NCBI GenBank assembly: GCA_030998225.1
Contig: JAPYXD010000701.1
Span: 14,368,501 to 14,432,500, forward strand
Reading direction: 5' to 3'
Source: Diplolepis rosae
Taxonomy: Eukaryota > Arthropoda > Insecta > Hymenoptera > Diplolepididae
DNA: 64,000 bases
Shown here: positions 20,700-32,702 of the stretch, one piece after another
Layout: each line of letters starts with the position of its first letter
Numbering within the stretch: position 1 is the stretch's first letter
Position numbers and translations under genes: made by a program
The notes under the pieces: model-generated
Database searches by the model: none
Told to the model about the DNA's origin: nothing
Seen by the model: only the letters and a program-made list of their open reading frames with translations

Positions 20700-22975
20700 T
20701 AAAGTTTTCATGATATACAAATTTAATATAAGATAAGTTAAATGGTATTAAAAAATTTAATACTTGCAAACTTTTTTATACGATTTATATTCTTCTCCAG
20801 AGGAAAAAAAGTTTATAGTTAAATTTATATTAGTTTTCAATAGTAATTTATAACTAGGCATTAGAGTTACAATAAGCTTTTAGAACCGATCTGTGATAGT
20901 TCTTACAATATAGGAATAAACGATTTCTAGTAGTATTAATATTTATAGAAGATCTAATTTAGAAACTTTATAAAAGTTGAAAACCCCTATACATATCACC
21001 CTTTTAAAAAATTAAAAATTGCCAGTTAAAATCAAAAGAAATACTGATATTATACAATATTTTAGAATTTAGAACATATTTCAAATTTGCTTTTTCCATT
21101 AAAAAGGAATTTATTTTACATTCTTATAAAACTGTCCGTCCTATGCGTTTTCTTTATGAGGAAACTTATTATTTTCCAATAAAATGAAAGACTGAAACGT
21201 TAACCTTAGTAGTAAGTAGGATACAGTTTGAATTCCAGGCAATAAAATAATTATCGATGTACTTAATTATTCTTTGTATTTTTATTGTTAGTTTTTTATA
21301 AGTGAAATTTATAGGATATCTGTAAATAAAACTTGAAACAAAATATTCGTAGACACTGATGTATTCCCGGAATAACAAAATAATTGAATAATTATTCCAT
21401 TTTAGAAATTGAATAATTATCTATTAATCAGGAATATTTATATCTAACATTCATTTTAGTTTCTCTTTCTCCTGTTCACATGTTGATAATTCACAATAAC
21501 TTTTTGTATTCTTTGATGAAAATATGTATTTAGATCATTTATAGGGTATCTATTACCAGAGACATGGGATTCAACAAAACTGCTCTCAGATATATCAAAT
21601 AAAATGCACAATCTGTTTATAACATTTCTTTTATTAATATCACATTATTTATTCACATTTTGAGAAAAATATAAATCTCTAAAAATCCAATTACATTTCA
21701 TTGACAAATTTCTCGAGTCTCATAATCTCCATGCAAAAAATTATCGAAAAGAAGAATATAGAAAATACCATTTACTGAAAAATTTTGAAAATTTGTCTCT
21801 CTTTTGCAAGAAAAGTCAGAAACTCGAGGATATTAATTTTCTGCATCCAGCAACAAGATAAAAAAGGATATAAATTGTAAATCATACCTGAATAATAATT
21901 TCATATATAATTATAATTATAAAGAAAGAATATCATACCTGTTTTCGAATAATGATATAATTTCAATTTACTTTTCAATCTTTTCAAAACTTACTCCTGG
22001 ACACAGAATTCCAAAGTTATATTGTTTTTACATGCTGTTCAAATTATACCAGTGTACTTTATGAAAAGAAGCCTAGATCCTTAATATAATTGACACAAAC
22101 CTCAACATTTTACAATCTAGTGACAATCTTATAGAAATTGTGTTTCTCAGAAATATACATATGGTTTCTTTTTTTCTTTAAAGAATAACGTTGCACACAC
22201 GGCAATTGAAAATATATCAATAGATCTATATATTTATTGCTTTTCAGAATATAACAAATGTATATATTCTTTTCCAGGTTCACTTCACATTTAATTCATA
22301 AAATACGTCGATTTTCTTTTTTACGAATTTCTAAGAATAATTTGGTTGCTTTTATGTAAAATATTCTAATAAATTAAAATCAATCAAGCATCTGTATTTC
22401 AGACTACACATAACACAAGCGTAGATTGATTTGATAATTGTTTTGGTCAATTAAGTACTTTTGACAACTTGAAATGCATTAGAAAAAAACTTGAGAAGTC
22501 TCAGGAATCAAAAGATGAAAGACAGTGTATTTTCAAAATATTGAATGCTGTACTTGTAGAACGATTTTTTTAGGTGATACTAGTGATTTCCTCCATACAC
22601 CTTTGAATTTCAGGTTTTGACAAAATAATTTGCAAGAAAACGAGAACCAGTATTTTGAAAATTTCCTTTTTATTAGGCATTTTTACTTTCATAAATAATT
22701 AACTTCACTTCGTTTAACTTCGTTTAATAAAGAATCATCTCTCGAAAGAAATGTACTGGTGAAAGTATGATTTATTATTCAACAGAAATTAAAGTAAACA
22801 ATAAATTTGACTAATTTTGTAAAAAACTTTATTTTAATAATTTTATCATTTTGTTTACATCCTTTTGTATAATAAAACATATTTTGACTAATACAATTTT
22901 TTCGAGAAATGTTTCTTTATTGCAAAAAAAGAAAAATAAGATCCCTTCCTGTACATTCCCAACGGGAGCAATTCC
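20700..22975. other. AT-rich intergenic spacer, nothing recognised
   Basis: No ORF with family features, no inverted element ends that I could pair. Includes the Cab45-like 3' UTR. Confidence 0.5.
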
Positions 22976-23271
22976 TTTTCTATTGAAAATACCTATATAG
23001 ATCCTATATAGGATTCTATGTCATTTCCTATAGGTGGCACTTATAGGTATATAGGTATAGGTTCCAATATAGGACCATATGACTGTCCCTATGTGGATTC
23101 CTATGACTGTCACTACATGAATTCCTGTGACTCTCCCCTTCATAAAATCCTATGTTCGCACCTACGAACACACCTACGTCCAGACCTATGAACTGCACCT
23201 ACATGAAATCCTACGTCCAGACCTATGAACTTTACCTACATGAAGTCCTACACTCGCACCTACGTGAAACC

Positions 23272-23937
23272 TTCCCTGTAAACAAAGGTTTGCTTGAATT
23301 CACTATGGTTTAATGTGATCTTACACAAGTCTGTAAAATCGCTACGCTTAGTACAAAGGTTTGTAAGTTCACTACGTACAACGTAGTAATTTTTAACGAC
23401 TGAGTAAAATCGCTACGCTTTTCGCGCAGATTTTGCGATTTTTTTGCCTTTACTAAGCGTAGCGTGTTCATACAATTGTGTAAAATTATATTAATCCATA
23501 GTAAACTTGAACAAATGTTTTTGACAGTATCCTGAAAAATAATTCAAATTCATGAACTTTTTACAGCTTAACACTCTAAAAATGATAAAAACTAATGATT
23601 ATTATTGGTGAGGATGCTTATTTTATAGATTATAAATACAAAAATAAGGAACCGAAGTAGCGTGGTAAAACCCAAATTTAAGCAGAATTTCAATTTGATT
23701 TCAGACTTTTATATTTAAACCGTTTACAGAGGTATGTACATGTATACAGACGAATCTTAAAATTACATATACTTTATAAACCGTCTTCTTATTATTTTAA
23801 TATCGCTTTTTTATATTAAAGTATATTAAGTACGTAGTGAACTTACAAACCTTTGTACTAAGCGTAGCGATTTTACAGACTTGTGTAAGATCGCATTAAA
23901 CAATAGTGAATTCAAGCAAATCATTGTTTACAGGGAA
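23272..23937. mobile_element. Inner foldback element, TTCCCTGTAAACAA ends
   Basis: Left arm 23272-23379 and right arm 23830-23937 are inverted copies of about 108 bp (TTCCCTGTAAACAAAGG ... GCTACGCTTAGTACAAAGG ... CACTACGTA). Inserted in the left-centre of the outer foldback. GCTACGCTT/AAGCGTAGC also recurs in the middle at about 23411-23462. Non-coding. Confidence 0.75.
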
Positions 23938-24198
23938 GATTTTATGTTACGTTGGCGTAGTTCATAGGTGCGAGCGTAGAACTTCGTGTAGGTACAGTTC
24001 ATAGGTCGAGACATAGGATTTTACGTGGGTGCAGTTTATAGGTCTGAATTTAGGTTTTTATATCGGTGCAGTTCTTAGGTCTGGACGTAGATGTGTTCGT
24101 AGGTGCGAACATAGGAATTTATGAAGGGGAAAGTCATAGGAATTCATGTAGAGACTGTCATAGGAATCCACGTAGGGACAGTCATATGGACCTATATA

Positions 24199-25063
24199 CA
24201 AGGTGCGTTCCAAAATAAACGAGACTGAGCTAAAATAGAAACGACAGGAGCTTTGTTCTGATAAATTCGAAATTTCGAAAGAGTGTTTCAGGTCATTGAC
24301 CGGAATGTCCTTCAGGATGTCGGTACGAGCCTTTTGGATGGCCTCTACGGACGCAAAACGTTTTCCTTTCATGGCCAAATGCAATTTTCCGAATAGGTAG
24401 AAGTCACAGGGAGCCATATCAGGCGAATACGGTGAGTGGTTGACGGATAAAATGTGAGTTTTGCTAAACCAATCAGTGATACGCGTTGAACGAGGGGCCG
24501 GTGCATGATCGTGCAAAAGGCGCCAACTGCCCTTTTCACGGTATTGCGGCCTCACACGGCGAATTGTCGGTCAAAATGCGATGAATTGAATCTTTTGACA
24601 TGTTTAATTCCATTGCCATGTGTCGCAAAGAAGATTTTGGCTCATTTTTTATAAATTCACGCACAATTTCAATATTACTTGGTGTAATCACGAAACTTTC
24701 CGTCGTCCTTGATGTCTTCACGACCTTCTTTGAATCGTTTAAACCACTCATGGACTCTGGCACGGAATAAACAATTGTCATCATACACTTGTTTCATTAA
24801 TTCAAACCTTTCAGTAAAAGTTTTACCAAGTTTCAAACAAAACTTAATATTCGCTCTTTGTCCGAAGTTCATTTTTCGACCGATGCTATAAACACACTGT
24901 CCCTTATAATGCAATAACTCGGCTTTTAATTGTCCGTTGGTCATGAAGTTTTGACAAAACGTCAGTGAAGGATGTACCTTTCCAACTCCTACTCCCATCA
25001 GAAGATAGCGCCACTATAAATAGCTATTTTGAAAAAGTCTCGTTTATTTTGGAACGCACCTTG
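24199..25063 (-). mobile_element. Mariner deletion derivative with TA duplication
   Basis: TA at 24197-24198 and 25064-25065 flank perfect ends CAAGGTGCGTTCCAAAATAA and their complement. Minus strand: N-terminal HTH region (NIKFCLKLGKTFTERFELMK, VHEWFKRFKEGRED) from about 24900, a second HTH (SSLRHMAMELNMSKDSIHRILTD), then a jump to SPYSPDMAPCDFYLF and the C-terminus near 24230. The region carrying the first two catalytic aspartates is gone. Non-autonomous. Confidence 0.85.
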
Positions 25064-25168
25064 TAGGATTCTATATTGGCACCTATATGTTTCACCTATA
25101 GGTGCCACCTTAGGAAATGACATAGGATCCTACATAGGTTCCTACATAGGATTCTATACAGGAACCTA

Positions 25169-25440
25169 CTCTCTAAATACGAATCAGTCAAAATCTACTG
25201 ATTATCAGTTAAATTTGACTGATTCAAGTAGCTAAAAAGAGGTTACTATAAATCAGTCAAATTCCACTGATTGCTTCAGTGAAAATTAACTGATTTAACA
25301 GTGAAAATATTTTTTCCACTGATTCAATTAGTGATAATCAACTGATTTAACAGTGAAATATATTTTTCAACTGGTGAATCAGTGAAAAGGCAAATCACTG
25401 ATTCAATCAGTAAAAATTTGACTGATTCAAATTTAGAGAG
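25169..25440. mobile_element. ATCAGTCAAA MITE, 272 bp, TA duplication
   Basis: TA at 25167-25168 and 25441-25442. Ends CTCTCTAAATACGAATCAGT and the complementary ACTGATTCAAATTTAGAGAG. ACTGATT/AATCAGT recurs many times within. Inserted in the right arm of the outer foldback. Confidence 0.75.
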
Positions 25441-25469
25441 TATGTAGGTATTTTCAGTAGGCTTCAGTA

Positions 25470-27180
25470 TTCAACGAAGTGAAGTTAGCTTTTTATGAAG
25501 TGAACATACCTAATTAGTAAAAATCCTAAAGTAGAATTGAAAAATTTAACTTTTTTCTCTGCTTTCTGTTTCTGCCTAATTTCTTTTCGGATTTTTTCCA
25601 GCATGTTTTGATTAGTAGAAGGTCAAGTGGTTTTAAAAATTGTTCAAATCCAGTTAACATAACATTATGTTAAAATTATATTTGAAATTAATTTTTTTTC
25701 CACCTAAGCTTGTATGTAAAAAATACAAGATTTGAAAATCAAAATATAAACATTTTGCAAAAAAGGTGACTTTGATGACTTATAATATTCAGTGTTACGT
25801 TATAGCTTCAACCTTCTGTGGCCTTTATAGTCAAGGTCAATATCCAGTTCATCATTTCATTTGGGAATAGATGAAACGTTTCGAATATTAGATATATGCA
25901 CCATATATGTATTTATTAATAGAGTCTGTCCAATGCCTACTCATATTAAATTTTGTATGTGACTTGATAAATAATTCTATAAATTCAGGTCGATAGTTGA
26001 ATTTTCCACAATACTGAACAGTCATCAATTTCTGAAAAATGATATACTAAATTTTCAGAAACATATTGATGGCAAAAATGTCTAAATATTCACATTAATT
26101 AATAGCAGTTACGTCAACTGTCTAATTTATTAGACTCAAATACACATACAACAATTTTTAATACGTGTGTGCTATTTTTAACACCTATCAACATTTTTTT
26201 AAGTTCATAAAAGCAATCACTGTCATCAAGAATTAATTATTATTTGTTTGCAGACTCCAAGCAGTTGTTGAAATTCTTCAAATGGAAAAATTAGGTTTAA
26301 GATTATTGAAGCAGAGAATTTTACTGACGATCAGTGGTATTACGCTGAAAAACAGTATAAATGATTTGCATCAGTGAAATATTTTTTACAAATTGAGTTT
26401 TACTGGTCGACTTTAGTTACAATTTTACTATTTTACAGTGAAACACAAATTATAATAAGATATTTCAATAATTGTACATCAATTTTTTTTTGAAAATAAT
26501 AATAGTTCTAACATATATAATAACGAAAATTGAATTAATGGTGTAGAAAAAGTATAAAATCCCTTAGATTGTACAGAAAATATGAGTTTTTCCAAAAAAT
26601 GTCTCACTTTTTGTTTCTGTAAAAATTGTTAAATTGTCGTTGGAGAACAAAAATGATATAATCAGGGTAGTGTGGTTAATTCCTTAAATTTCGATTACTA
26701 CTGGTTTGGTGGAATATTGTGAATTTTCATTGTTCAATCTCACAAGGTAGATGGGAAACAATTCAGTTCATCTAATCAAAAAATATTTTTCAAATAAACC
26801 ATATACAGTCAATAAAACAATTTTGTTTAATCAACTAAAACTTCATATAACATGGTGTCATGAAAAGTTTTAACGACAAATGAGATGTTGAACTAAAGGG
26901 GGGCGTTTGGTGTAGAAGGCTGAAAATGAGAGTGATTTTGTTGGATGATTTTGAAGACGAGGCAACAATATATCTTTTAGACACTTACAGGATTTATTAG
27001 TCCTATCACACTGCAAACAAAAAAATTTGTTTAGTTTACAAATATTATACTCGCAGTTGCTATGCAAACCACACAAAAATTTGAAAAAAGTATAATACAT
27101 ATTTTTAAAAATTTCAAAACAACGAACAAGGTGACAAGGAAAAATAGATGTAATATTGGAAAACTACAATACAAGAAACC
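25470..27180. other. AT-rich spacer, nothing recognised
   Basis: No coding signal. Segment near 26325-26440 resembles one near 15815-15930 (CAGTGGTAT...CGACTTTAG). Confidence 0.4.
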
Positions 27181-27189
27181 AAGGAAACT

Positions 27190-27575
27190 TTTTCAGAAAG
27201 CTGACTCCTGAAACGATGGTCTCTCTCATGATCCAGTCTGAAGAGAAATGGACGCTTATCGAGTCATTTGTCACCCTGGTGATGAAGACGAGGGAGCTCG
27301 ATGGGCGTGCAGAGCGCGGCAACAACGGGGGCTAGTAGAAATCGCATCGGGGCTTGCACCCGCGATCCTGCGTCTTGGGCGGACTTGGCTGCCCGCGTGG
27401 ACCGGGGGAGGAATCTTCTTATTCCTCCCTTGGTTGGCGCGGCTAGTCGGCCTGCCTAACGGGCGTGTGCCCGCGGATGGGAGTCCCGGGCGAACGGACG
27501 ACGGAAGAGTCGTACGCGACTTTAAGCTGGAACCAGCTGCCCGCGAAGTTTAAAGCCGAAAGGCGGTTCCGCGGG
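27190..27575 (+). pseudogene. R1-like LINE 3' end
   Basis: 27200-27345 encodes in one frame SEEKWTLIESFVTLVMKTRE then LDGRAERG, the C-terminal tail seen in R1-clade polyproteins. It is followed by a GC-rich 3' UTR (27350-27575) with a terminal block (GACTTTAAGC-GGAACCAGC-GCCCGCGAAGTTTAAAGCCG) that recurs at 49773-49830. 5'-truncated. Confidence 0.65.
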
Positions 27576-27589
27576 CGGTGTATTGGTTC

Positions 27590-28840
27590 GAGAGAGGGGT
27601 TTTGTTGGTTCAAACAGGTATGCCTAGACCCGTCCTAGGAGAGTCCTGTACAACGTCTATAAAAAATTTCGCCATTTTTCCTCCTCACAAAAAAAAAAGT
27701 ATCAATGACAGATGGACAAGTACTAATCACAGTATACTAAAAGCTGCAGAAGAGATATTAGGGAAAGGAACAAAACTTCACTGCTATTTAATTTATGATA
27801 AGAGGAAGCCATTAATAAAATTGAGGAAACAAAAAATATAGGCGTGAGAGTTCAGGGAACAACAACCAAAATGTTTAGTTTCGCGGGTGATATTGCTTTG
27901 CTAGTGATTACCGAAATACAACTAGAGGAAGCGTTGAATGTAACAAAGACAGTTTTCAACAACTATAATATGAAAATAAACATAGGAAAAACTGCAGTTA
28001 TCGCGTGTAGAACAAAATCAGGAAAGAAGCGCTTGGAGATTAAAATGAGCAATGAAAAGGTAGGAAATATTAGCGAATTTTGTTACTTAAGGAGTAAAAT
28101 AACAAGGAATGACCGTTTTAATGCAGATGTTCTTTCTAGAATAAGGCAAGCGAAGAAAGCCTTTGCTATGTTACGACAGTTATTGGTTTCAAACATACAG
28201 CGTGTCCCACCACTTGTGTGCCAGCCGGTAATAGGGGGTAGAAAATAAGAAATTGAGACGAAGACTCTAATGCAACAATGTTGTGGGATTCTTCGTTTAG
28301 AAACTACAGAGCAACAAAGTTTCGTGTAAGTGTGCCCCCGCGCGTAGTTTCTTCATATTCTTCCAGTAGACAGCGCTAGTATCCCATAACTCTGATAATA
28401 TTAATTAGATCTGGCAATACTTGTGTTATTGCGTTTTGAAAATTACTAAAAATAAAGAAGAAATTAGATACATTTTGAAATTTTATTAAAAAAGAGAGAA
28501 GAATACGACTCATGCTGCTAAAAAAAATTGTTATGTTTATGGTCATGATGCAGTATCAATATCGACTATAGGTAAAGGAGAAAGAAAAAGAATAGAGGCT
28601 TCCGAAATGTGGTGCTATAGGAAACTATTAAAAATAAGTTGGGTAGATAAAGTGAAAAATAAGAAAGTTTCAAATATAGTGAAGGAAAAGAGAAGTTTGT
28701 ACTCTAATATAAAAAGGCGCCCCGACAGATTGGTAGGGCGCACACTCAGACATGAGGGACAAGTAGGGACAATTTTAGGAGGTACAGTAGAGGGACGCAA
28801 AAGAAAAGGGAGACAAATTATAAAATTATAGATATATAAT
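27590..28840 (+). pseudogene. RTE-like LINE fragment (RT domain and C-terminus)
   Basis: 27690-27770 contains a WTSTNHSILKAAEEILGKG linker typical of the region before RTE/BovB reverse transcriptase. 27844-28195 encodes the palm part (FSFAGDIALLVITE, where FADD is usual, so one catalytic Asp is Gly; KINIGKTAVIACR; FCYLRSKITRNDRFNADVLSRIRQAKKAF). About 28200-28590 is foreign sequence. 28607-28828 resumes with WCYRKLLKISWVDKVKN...VGRTLRHEGQ, the conserved LINE C-terminus. The catalytic change, internal deletion and insertion make it inactive. Confidence 0.65.
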
Positions 28841-29380
28841 AGATATAAAATTATAGATGAAGAAAGTTGTGGCAGATACTGCGATATGAAGAGACTTGCT
28901 TAGGATAGGAACGGGTGGAGAGCTGCATCAAACCAGTCCCAGGACTGCTGACTATAACAGCAACAAATTTTGAAAAGCCGCATATTTTGAGTACACTTCA
29001 AGGAGTTTCATACTTTTTTCACACTCTCTATATATATATATATATACTTTTTTTCTACCAATTAAATAAGGAGACAAACATTTTTTCTCCATCCTCTGTT
29101 CCTTATTCCATTCAGCTAACATTTCATTTTGAAAATTAATATTTTCATTTTTAATTTACGTTTTCTTACATTGGGCACTTAACATCTAAATCGAGATATA
29201 TTTTCTCAGTTTCATGCAACAAAGATTTCGCTGTTTTGCATAAATAGAAAATAATAATAAGATTGATATAGTTTAATTATACAATCACACGATTATTCAA
29301 TACTGTTTTTATATTTACGAAGACAAAAAAGTATCATATTTGACAAATTAATGCTGATCCATTCATATGAAATTAAATAT

Positions 29381-29586
29381 TTTTTCTACTAGCGGGCCAT
29401 AAAGTGGACTTTATTGTCCGGTGCGGAGCCAAGAAATCCATTTTCTGACCCCATAGTAGAAAAAAAATCGTGTGCAACACGGGAAAAACATTTATTTTAC
29501 TCGTATGGTTGTTACCCTCGTTTTGCTCGGGCATCAACCTTCACACTCGCAAAATAAATTTTTTTCCCCTTAGTTGCACAATACAT
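29381..29586 (-). repeat. Double-hairpin repeat, full copy 2
   Basis: Reverse-oriented copy of the 8553-8747 repeat: begins TTTTTTCTACTAGCGGGCC and ends GTTGCACAATACATTA. The core relative to the second hairpin is in the same orientation as at 8553. Confidence 0.75.
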
Positions 29587-29959
29587 TATTTAACTCTATC
29601 CTAATTATTGCATTTGACGTTAAAAGCTTCGTCACATCTTTATATTTTATCATTATTTTATACGCACACCAAACTATGATCTTGAGGCTATTCCGATACA
29701 GAAAAAAAAATGATTCTCATTATTACAAGTCTAACTACTTCCCGTGTGGAAATTGCCCCAGTTAGCCCCATTACAAAAAGGTGTCTGGCCGGATCTCTAC
29801 CGGGCAAACTCGGGCTGTATTGCATGGCCGGGAACTGGGTGGGAGTCGTCCGGGTTGACTCGTGACCGGACGAGGTCAAGTCAGGAACCGGCAGAATCAA
29901 CCCAGGATGAAGTTTATTGTCGGAAACTGAACGGGAACTAATCGGGCACTGGTCAAGTA

Positions 29960-30359
29960 CCCTGGAGAAAGTCTCGGATTGGAAAATTATTCCAAACCAA
30001 TGCGACACATTCAGAAATCTGTTTCTGAACCAATCCGAGTTATTCCGAATAAATCCGAAGCCAGTTTTCATCCGTTTCAATCAGAGGCCCATCTAAAATC
30101 AATCCGAACTCTTAATGTGAATGAATCCGACCAATGCGAATCAGTTCAAACTTTCAATCAGAATGAATCCGAAGCTGACCGGATACATTCGGATTGAAAT
30201 TTCGGATTGTTTTTGAATTGGCTTCGAGTTATTTCGTATTGAAAATTTGCTTTGGAGTCATTCGGAATAACTCGGTTTCGTTCGGAATCAGATTCCGGAA
30301 TGGCTCGAAATAGTGCGGATTGATTCGGAATGAATTTCAATCGGGAACTTTCGCCAGGG
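29960..30359. mobile_element. Foldback element rich in AATCCGA/TCGGATT units
   Basis: Ends CCCTGGAGAAAGT and the complementary ACTTTCGCCAGGG. The body is an imperfect palindrome of repeated GAATCCGA / TCGGATTG motifs. TA precedes the left end; the right flank is TG. A diverged relative lies at about 56240-56640, ending CACCAGGG. Confidence 0.65.
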
Positions 30360-30425
30360 TGAACCTATATGATGTTTAAAATTTTTTTTCAAATTGTTAA
30401 AGATGTTACGCAGTAATTTCCTTAA

Positions 30426-30779
30426 GGGTATGTGATATTTGAGAAAAGTAGCTTGTATGTGATCAACTTGGACCACTTTTTACATGTTTGTGTCCAAAAT
30501 ACATTAAATTTTTTTTTCAAAATTTGGGAAATAGTAGAGAAGATGAAAACGGACGTAGATAGACTACTTTTGGTTTTGATAATAAAAAAATTTTCTCCAT
30601 AGATTTTGTTTAAATTGAATTTTTTTCTATTTATTAAACCAAAAGTTATCTATCTACGTCTGTTTTTATCCTTTCTACCGTTTCCCAAATTTTTAAATCA
30701 GAATTCTATTTGCTTTGACACAAACATGTAGAAACTTAAAATCAATAAAATTTGTTAATTTACCAAGTATCACATGCCC
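30426..30779. mobile_element. TTAA MITE 3 family, single-module copy
   Basis: TTAA at 30422-30425 and 30780-30783; ends GGGTATGTGATATTT and AAGTATCACATGCCC. Contains one inverted CTACTTTTGG/CCAAAAGTTATC hairpin module. Confidence 0.7.
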
Positions 30780-31100
30780 TTAACTCTCAGAGTGCCCAAG
30801 TTCATATATACTATAAACGGTTCTATATATAACTTACGTCATTTTCTACAGGGTAATACTATAGGTGGAACATATAAGATTCTGTATGCGGACCTATACA
30901 GGAATTTTTAGTAAGGATCTATCAAAATATTCGAATATATATTATGTTATTATTCAAATTTCGCGCAAACAGCCTATGCACTATCTGCGCAAGCACAAAA
31001 ATATATCTATAATAGTATAATCTATAATTCCTACACCGTGAATTCTTTTGTTTTAATCATTTTTCATTCTTGTGGGTTGATCTGTTACGTATTTTAAAAA

Positions 31101-31240
31101 TTAAAATGATGGATGAAGAAGAACTTATGCGTGAGCGAAATCGTATCCGCGCTAAAAAACACAGAAGAGTTCGGAAAATTGAGCAAGAATACAGTGGTGA
31201 TAAGTCCAATTGTGAATTAAGTGAAATTTTAATGCTACTA
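31101..31240 (+). CDS. Unrecognised short basic ORF
   Basis: ATG ATG GAT at 31104 opens MMDEEELMRERNRIRAKKHR, then RVRKIEQEYSGDKSNCELSE, highly charged and bZIP-basic-region-like, before running into GC-rich repeat DNA near 31240. Codon use is less AT-skewed than the flanks. It could be the truncated first exon of a host or transposon gene; no partner was found. Confidence 0.25.
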
Positions 31241-31987
31241 AGAACCCCCCTAAAAAACAGCCAGAAAGGGGCCGGGTGGCCCGGCCGGTTCCCGACTAAC
31301 CTTCACGTCGGGAACATAACCAAACCAGCGTGACGTTTCTGGCGGGTTCCTGGTCGGATAGCCTGACCGGTTCCCGGTTACAACTAGGGCTATCCGTCTG
31401 GATCTCGATCAGTTTCCGGGTTCGATTTCCACACAGGTTATGAGAAGCAAACTTTCAGTCTTCAAGCATGCGTTTAAAATAATTATAAAGAAATTCTAAT
31501 AATTGTTGGATGAATATTGAATTTTAGTTTCATTAGCCTTCAGCAATTCAAAAAAATGATCATCCAAAAGAATATCAGAAGTAATTATTCCTCAATTTTC
31601 TCCAGATCCACTTTTGAAGTAGATCCGACGTTAATAATTATTTTTATCTACCAGTGTTCTTCCGAAAATTGTACCAGGGGATATGTTTTCCTTTGTATTT
31701 TCTTTTCCAAATTCAGTAGATTGACAGCAGGACGAATAGTCAAAGTTCCGTTCTGAAAAAGAGTAGAAAACGAAAGATAAAGGAGAATGAATTGCTCAAC
31801 ACATTTGGCTTTTTGCAGTTAGATTTTGAGGATAGCTTTATATTAAATCAAGTTATGAATATCTCTCAGAAATTAAGGTTTTGTAATTATTTTTTGTATA
31901 TGGCTGGAACTGTATGGAATCAAATCCTTACATCTACCTTAACTCTATTACGTTACACAATCAACCAAATAGGCAGGCCTCCTTACT

Positions 31988-32036
31988 TGGCGCTTCGGTC
32001 TCTCGCGATGCGCTGTTGGCGGGTTCGATTCCCGCC
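31988..32036 (+). repeat. tRNA-derived promoter boxes (SINE head?)
   Basis: A-box-like TTGGCGCTTCGG at 31988-31999 and perfect B-box GGTTCGATTCC at 32022-32032 inside the stem GGCGGGTTCGATTCCCGCC. The D- and anticodon-arm region is too short for a functional tRNA. Abuts the TTAA MITE at 32044. Confidence 0.45.
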
Positions 32037-32043
32037 GACTTAA

Positions 32044-32578
32044 GGTAGTACTGTCGTAAATGGAAATACTGTTCAGATATTGATAAAATTGAAATCACTG
32101 GTGAAAATTAAGCCAGAAATGACTCTGTTAAATTTTTGAGGACCTAGGGTACACTGGAGGGGAGTAATTAGTAATTGCATTTTGAGACGATTAACACCTA
32201 ACCTTATGGGAAACCGAGTTCATTTACAAATCCTGCCATAACTACCGTTCAGATTTGAATAAAAATGACTGGTGCGTTGATTGATAATATAAGCATCATT
32301 TTGAAAGTTTAAACATCTCAATTGGATACGTTCAAGCGTAGCAAAATCCAATTAAGTAAGCAAAAATATAATTTTTCTCCAGTAACCGACGTGGATTAAA
32401 TAGATGTGGCAACGTCGCAGAATAAGTGAAAGCGCGCGCCATTCACGTATTATGAGAAGTCATCTGCTATACACACATGTATAGTCGCTTTCTTATGCGA
32501 CGTTGACAAATTTAGATACTACGTGAAGCAAATGAGGAAAAGTACTCATTTGATTAGCTACGTACCGACAGTACTACC
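32044..32578. mobile_element. TTAA MITE 4 (GGTAGTACTGTCG ends)
   Basis: TTAA at 32040-32043 and 32579-32582; ends GGTAGTACTGTCG and its exact complement CGACAGTACTACC. 535 bp, non-coding. Confidence 0.75.
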
Positions 32579-32702
32579 TTAAGTTTAACGACTTCTTTTG
32601 CATGTTACAATCCTGACTTTCTCTCTCCATAGCTTCCGGTTTCCAAATAACATTCTTTTTTTTTCGATTTCCCTCTTGATAACGCATTAGCCAAATACAA
32701 TT

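Larger units (their letters stand above)
22980..25460. mobile_element. Outer foldback element of a four-layer nest (TATAGGTTCCTA family)
   Basis: Arms rich in CCTATATAGG/CATAGGTTCCTA-type units run from 22980 (CTATTGAAAATACCTATA) to 23271 and, inverted, across 23938-24198, 25066-25166 and 25443-25460 (ending GGTATTTTCAGTAG). Three other elements interrupt it at 23272-23937, 24199-25063 and 25169-25440. Removing them leaves about 0.67 kb of near-continuous palindrome. Related fragments occur near 30850, 46400 and 60870-61430. Confidence 0.75.
29739..31437. repeat. CCCGTGTGGAAATT-ended GC-rich element with nested insertions
   Basis: CCCGTGTGGAAATTG at 29739 and CGATTTCCACACAGG ending about 31437 are inverted. 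Inside each end are GC-rich blocks with repeated CCGG-GAAC units (29760-29955 and 31250-31425). The foldback at 29960-30359 and the TTAA MITE at 30426-30779 lie between. It is unclear whether both ends belong to one element. Confidence 0.4.

Noticed and set aside
22980..25460. CRISPR-like repeat array
   Set aside because: Units are irregular and inverted rather than direct with equal spacers, and the DNA is eukaryotic.
29979..30476. Asn/Ser/Glu-rich ORFs on both strands
   Set aside because: They arise from the repeated AATCCGA units of a foldback element.
31968..32038. Functional tRNA gene
   Set aside because: Only A- and B-box regions fit; no anticodon arm or acceptor pairing of the right length.
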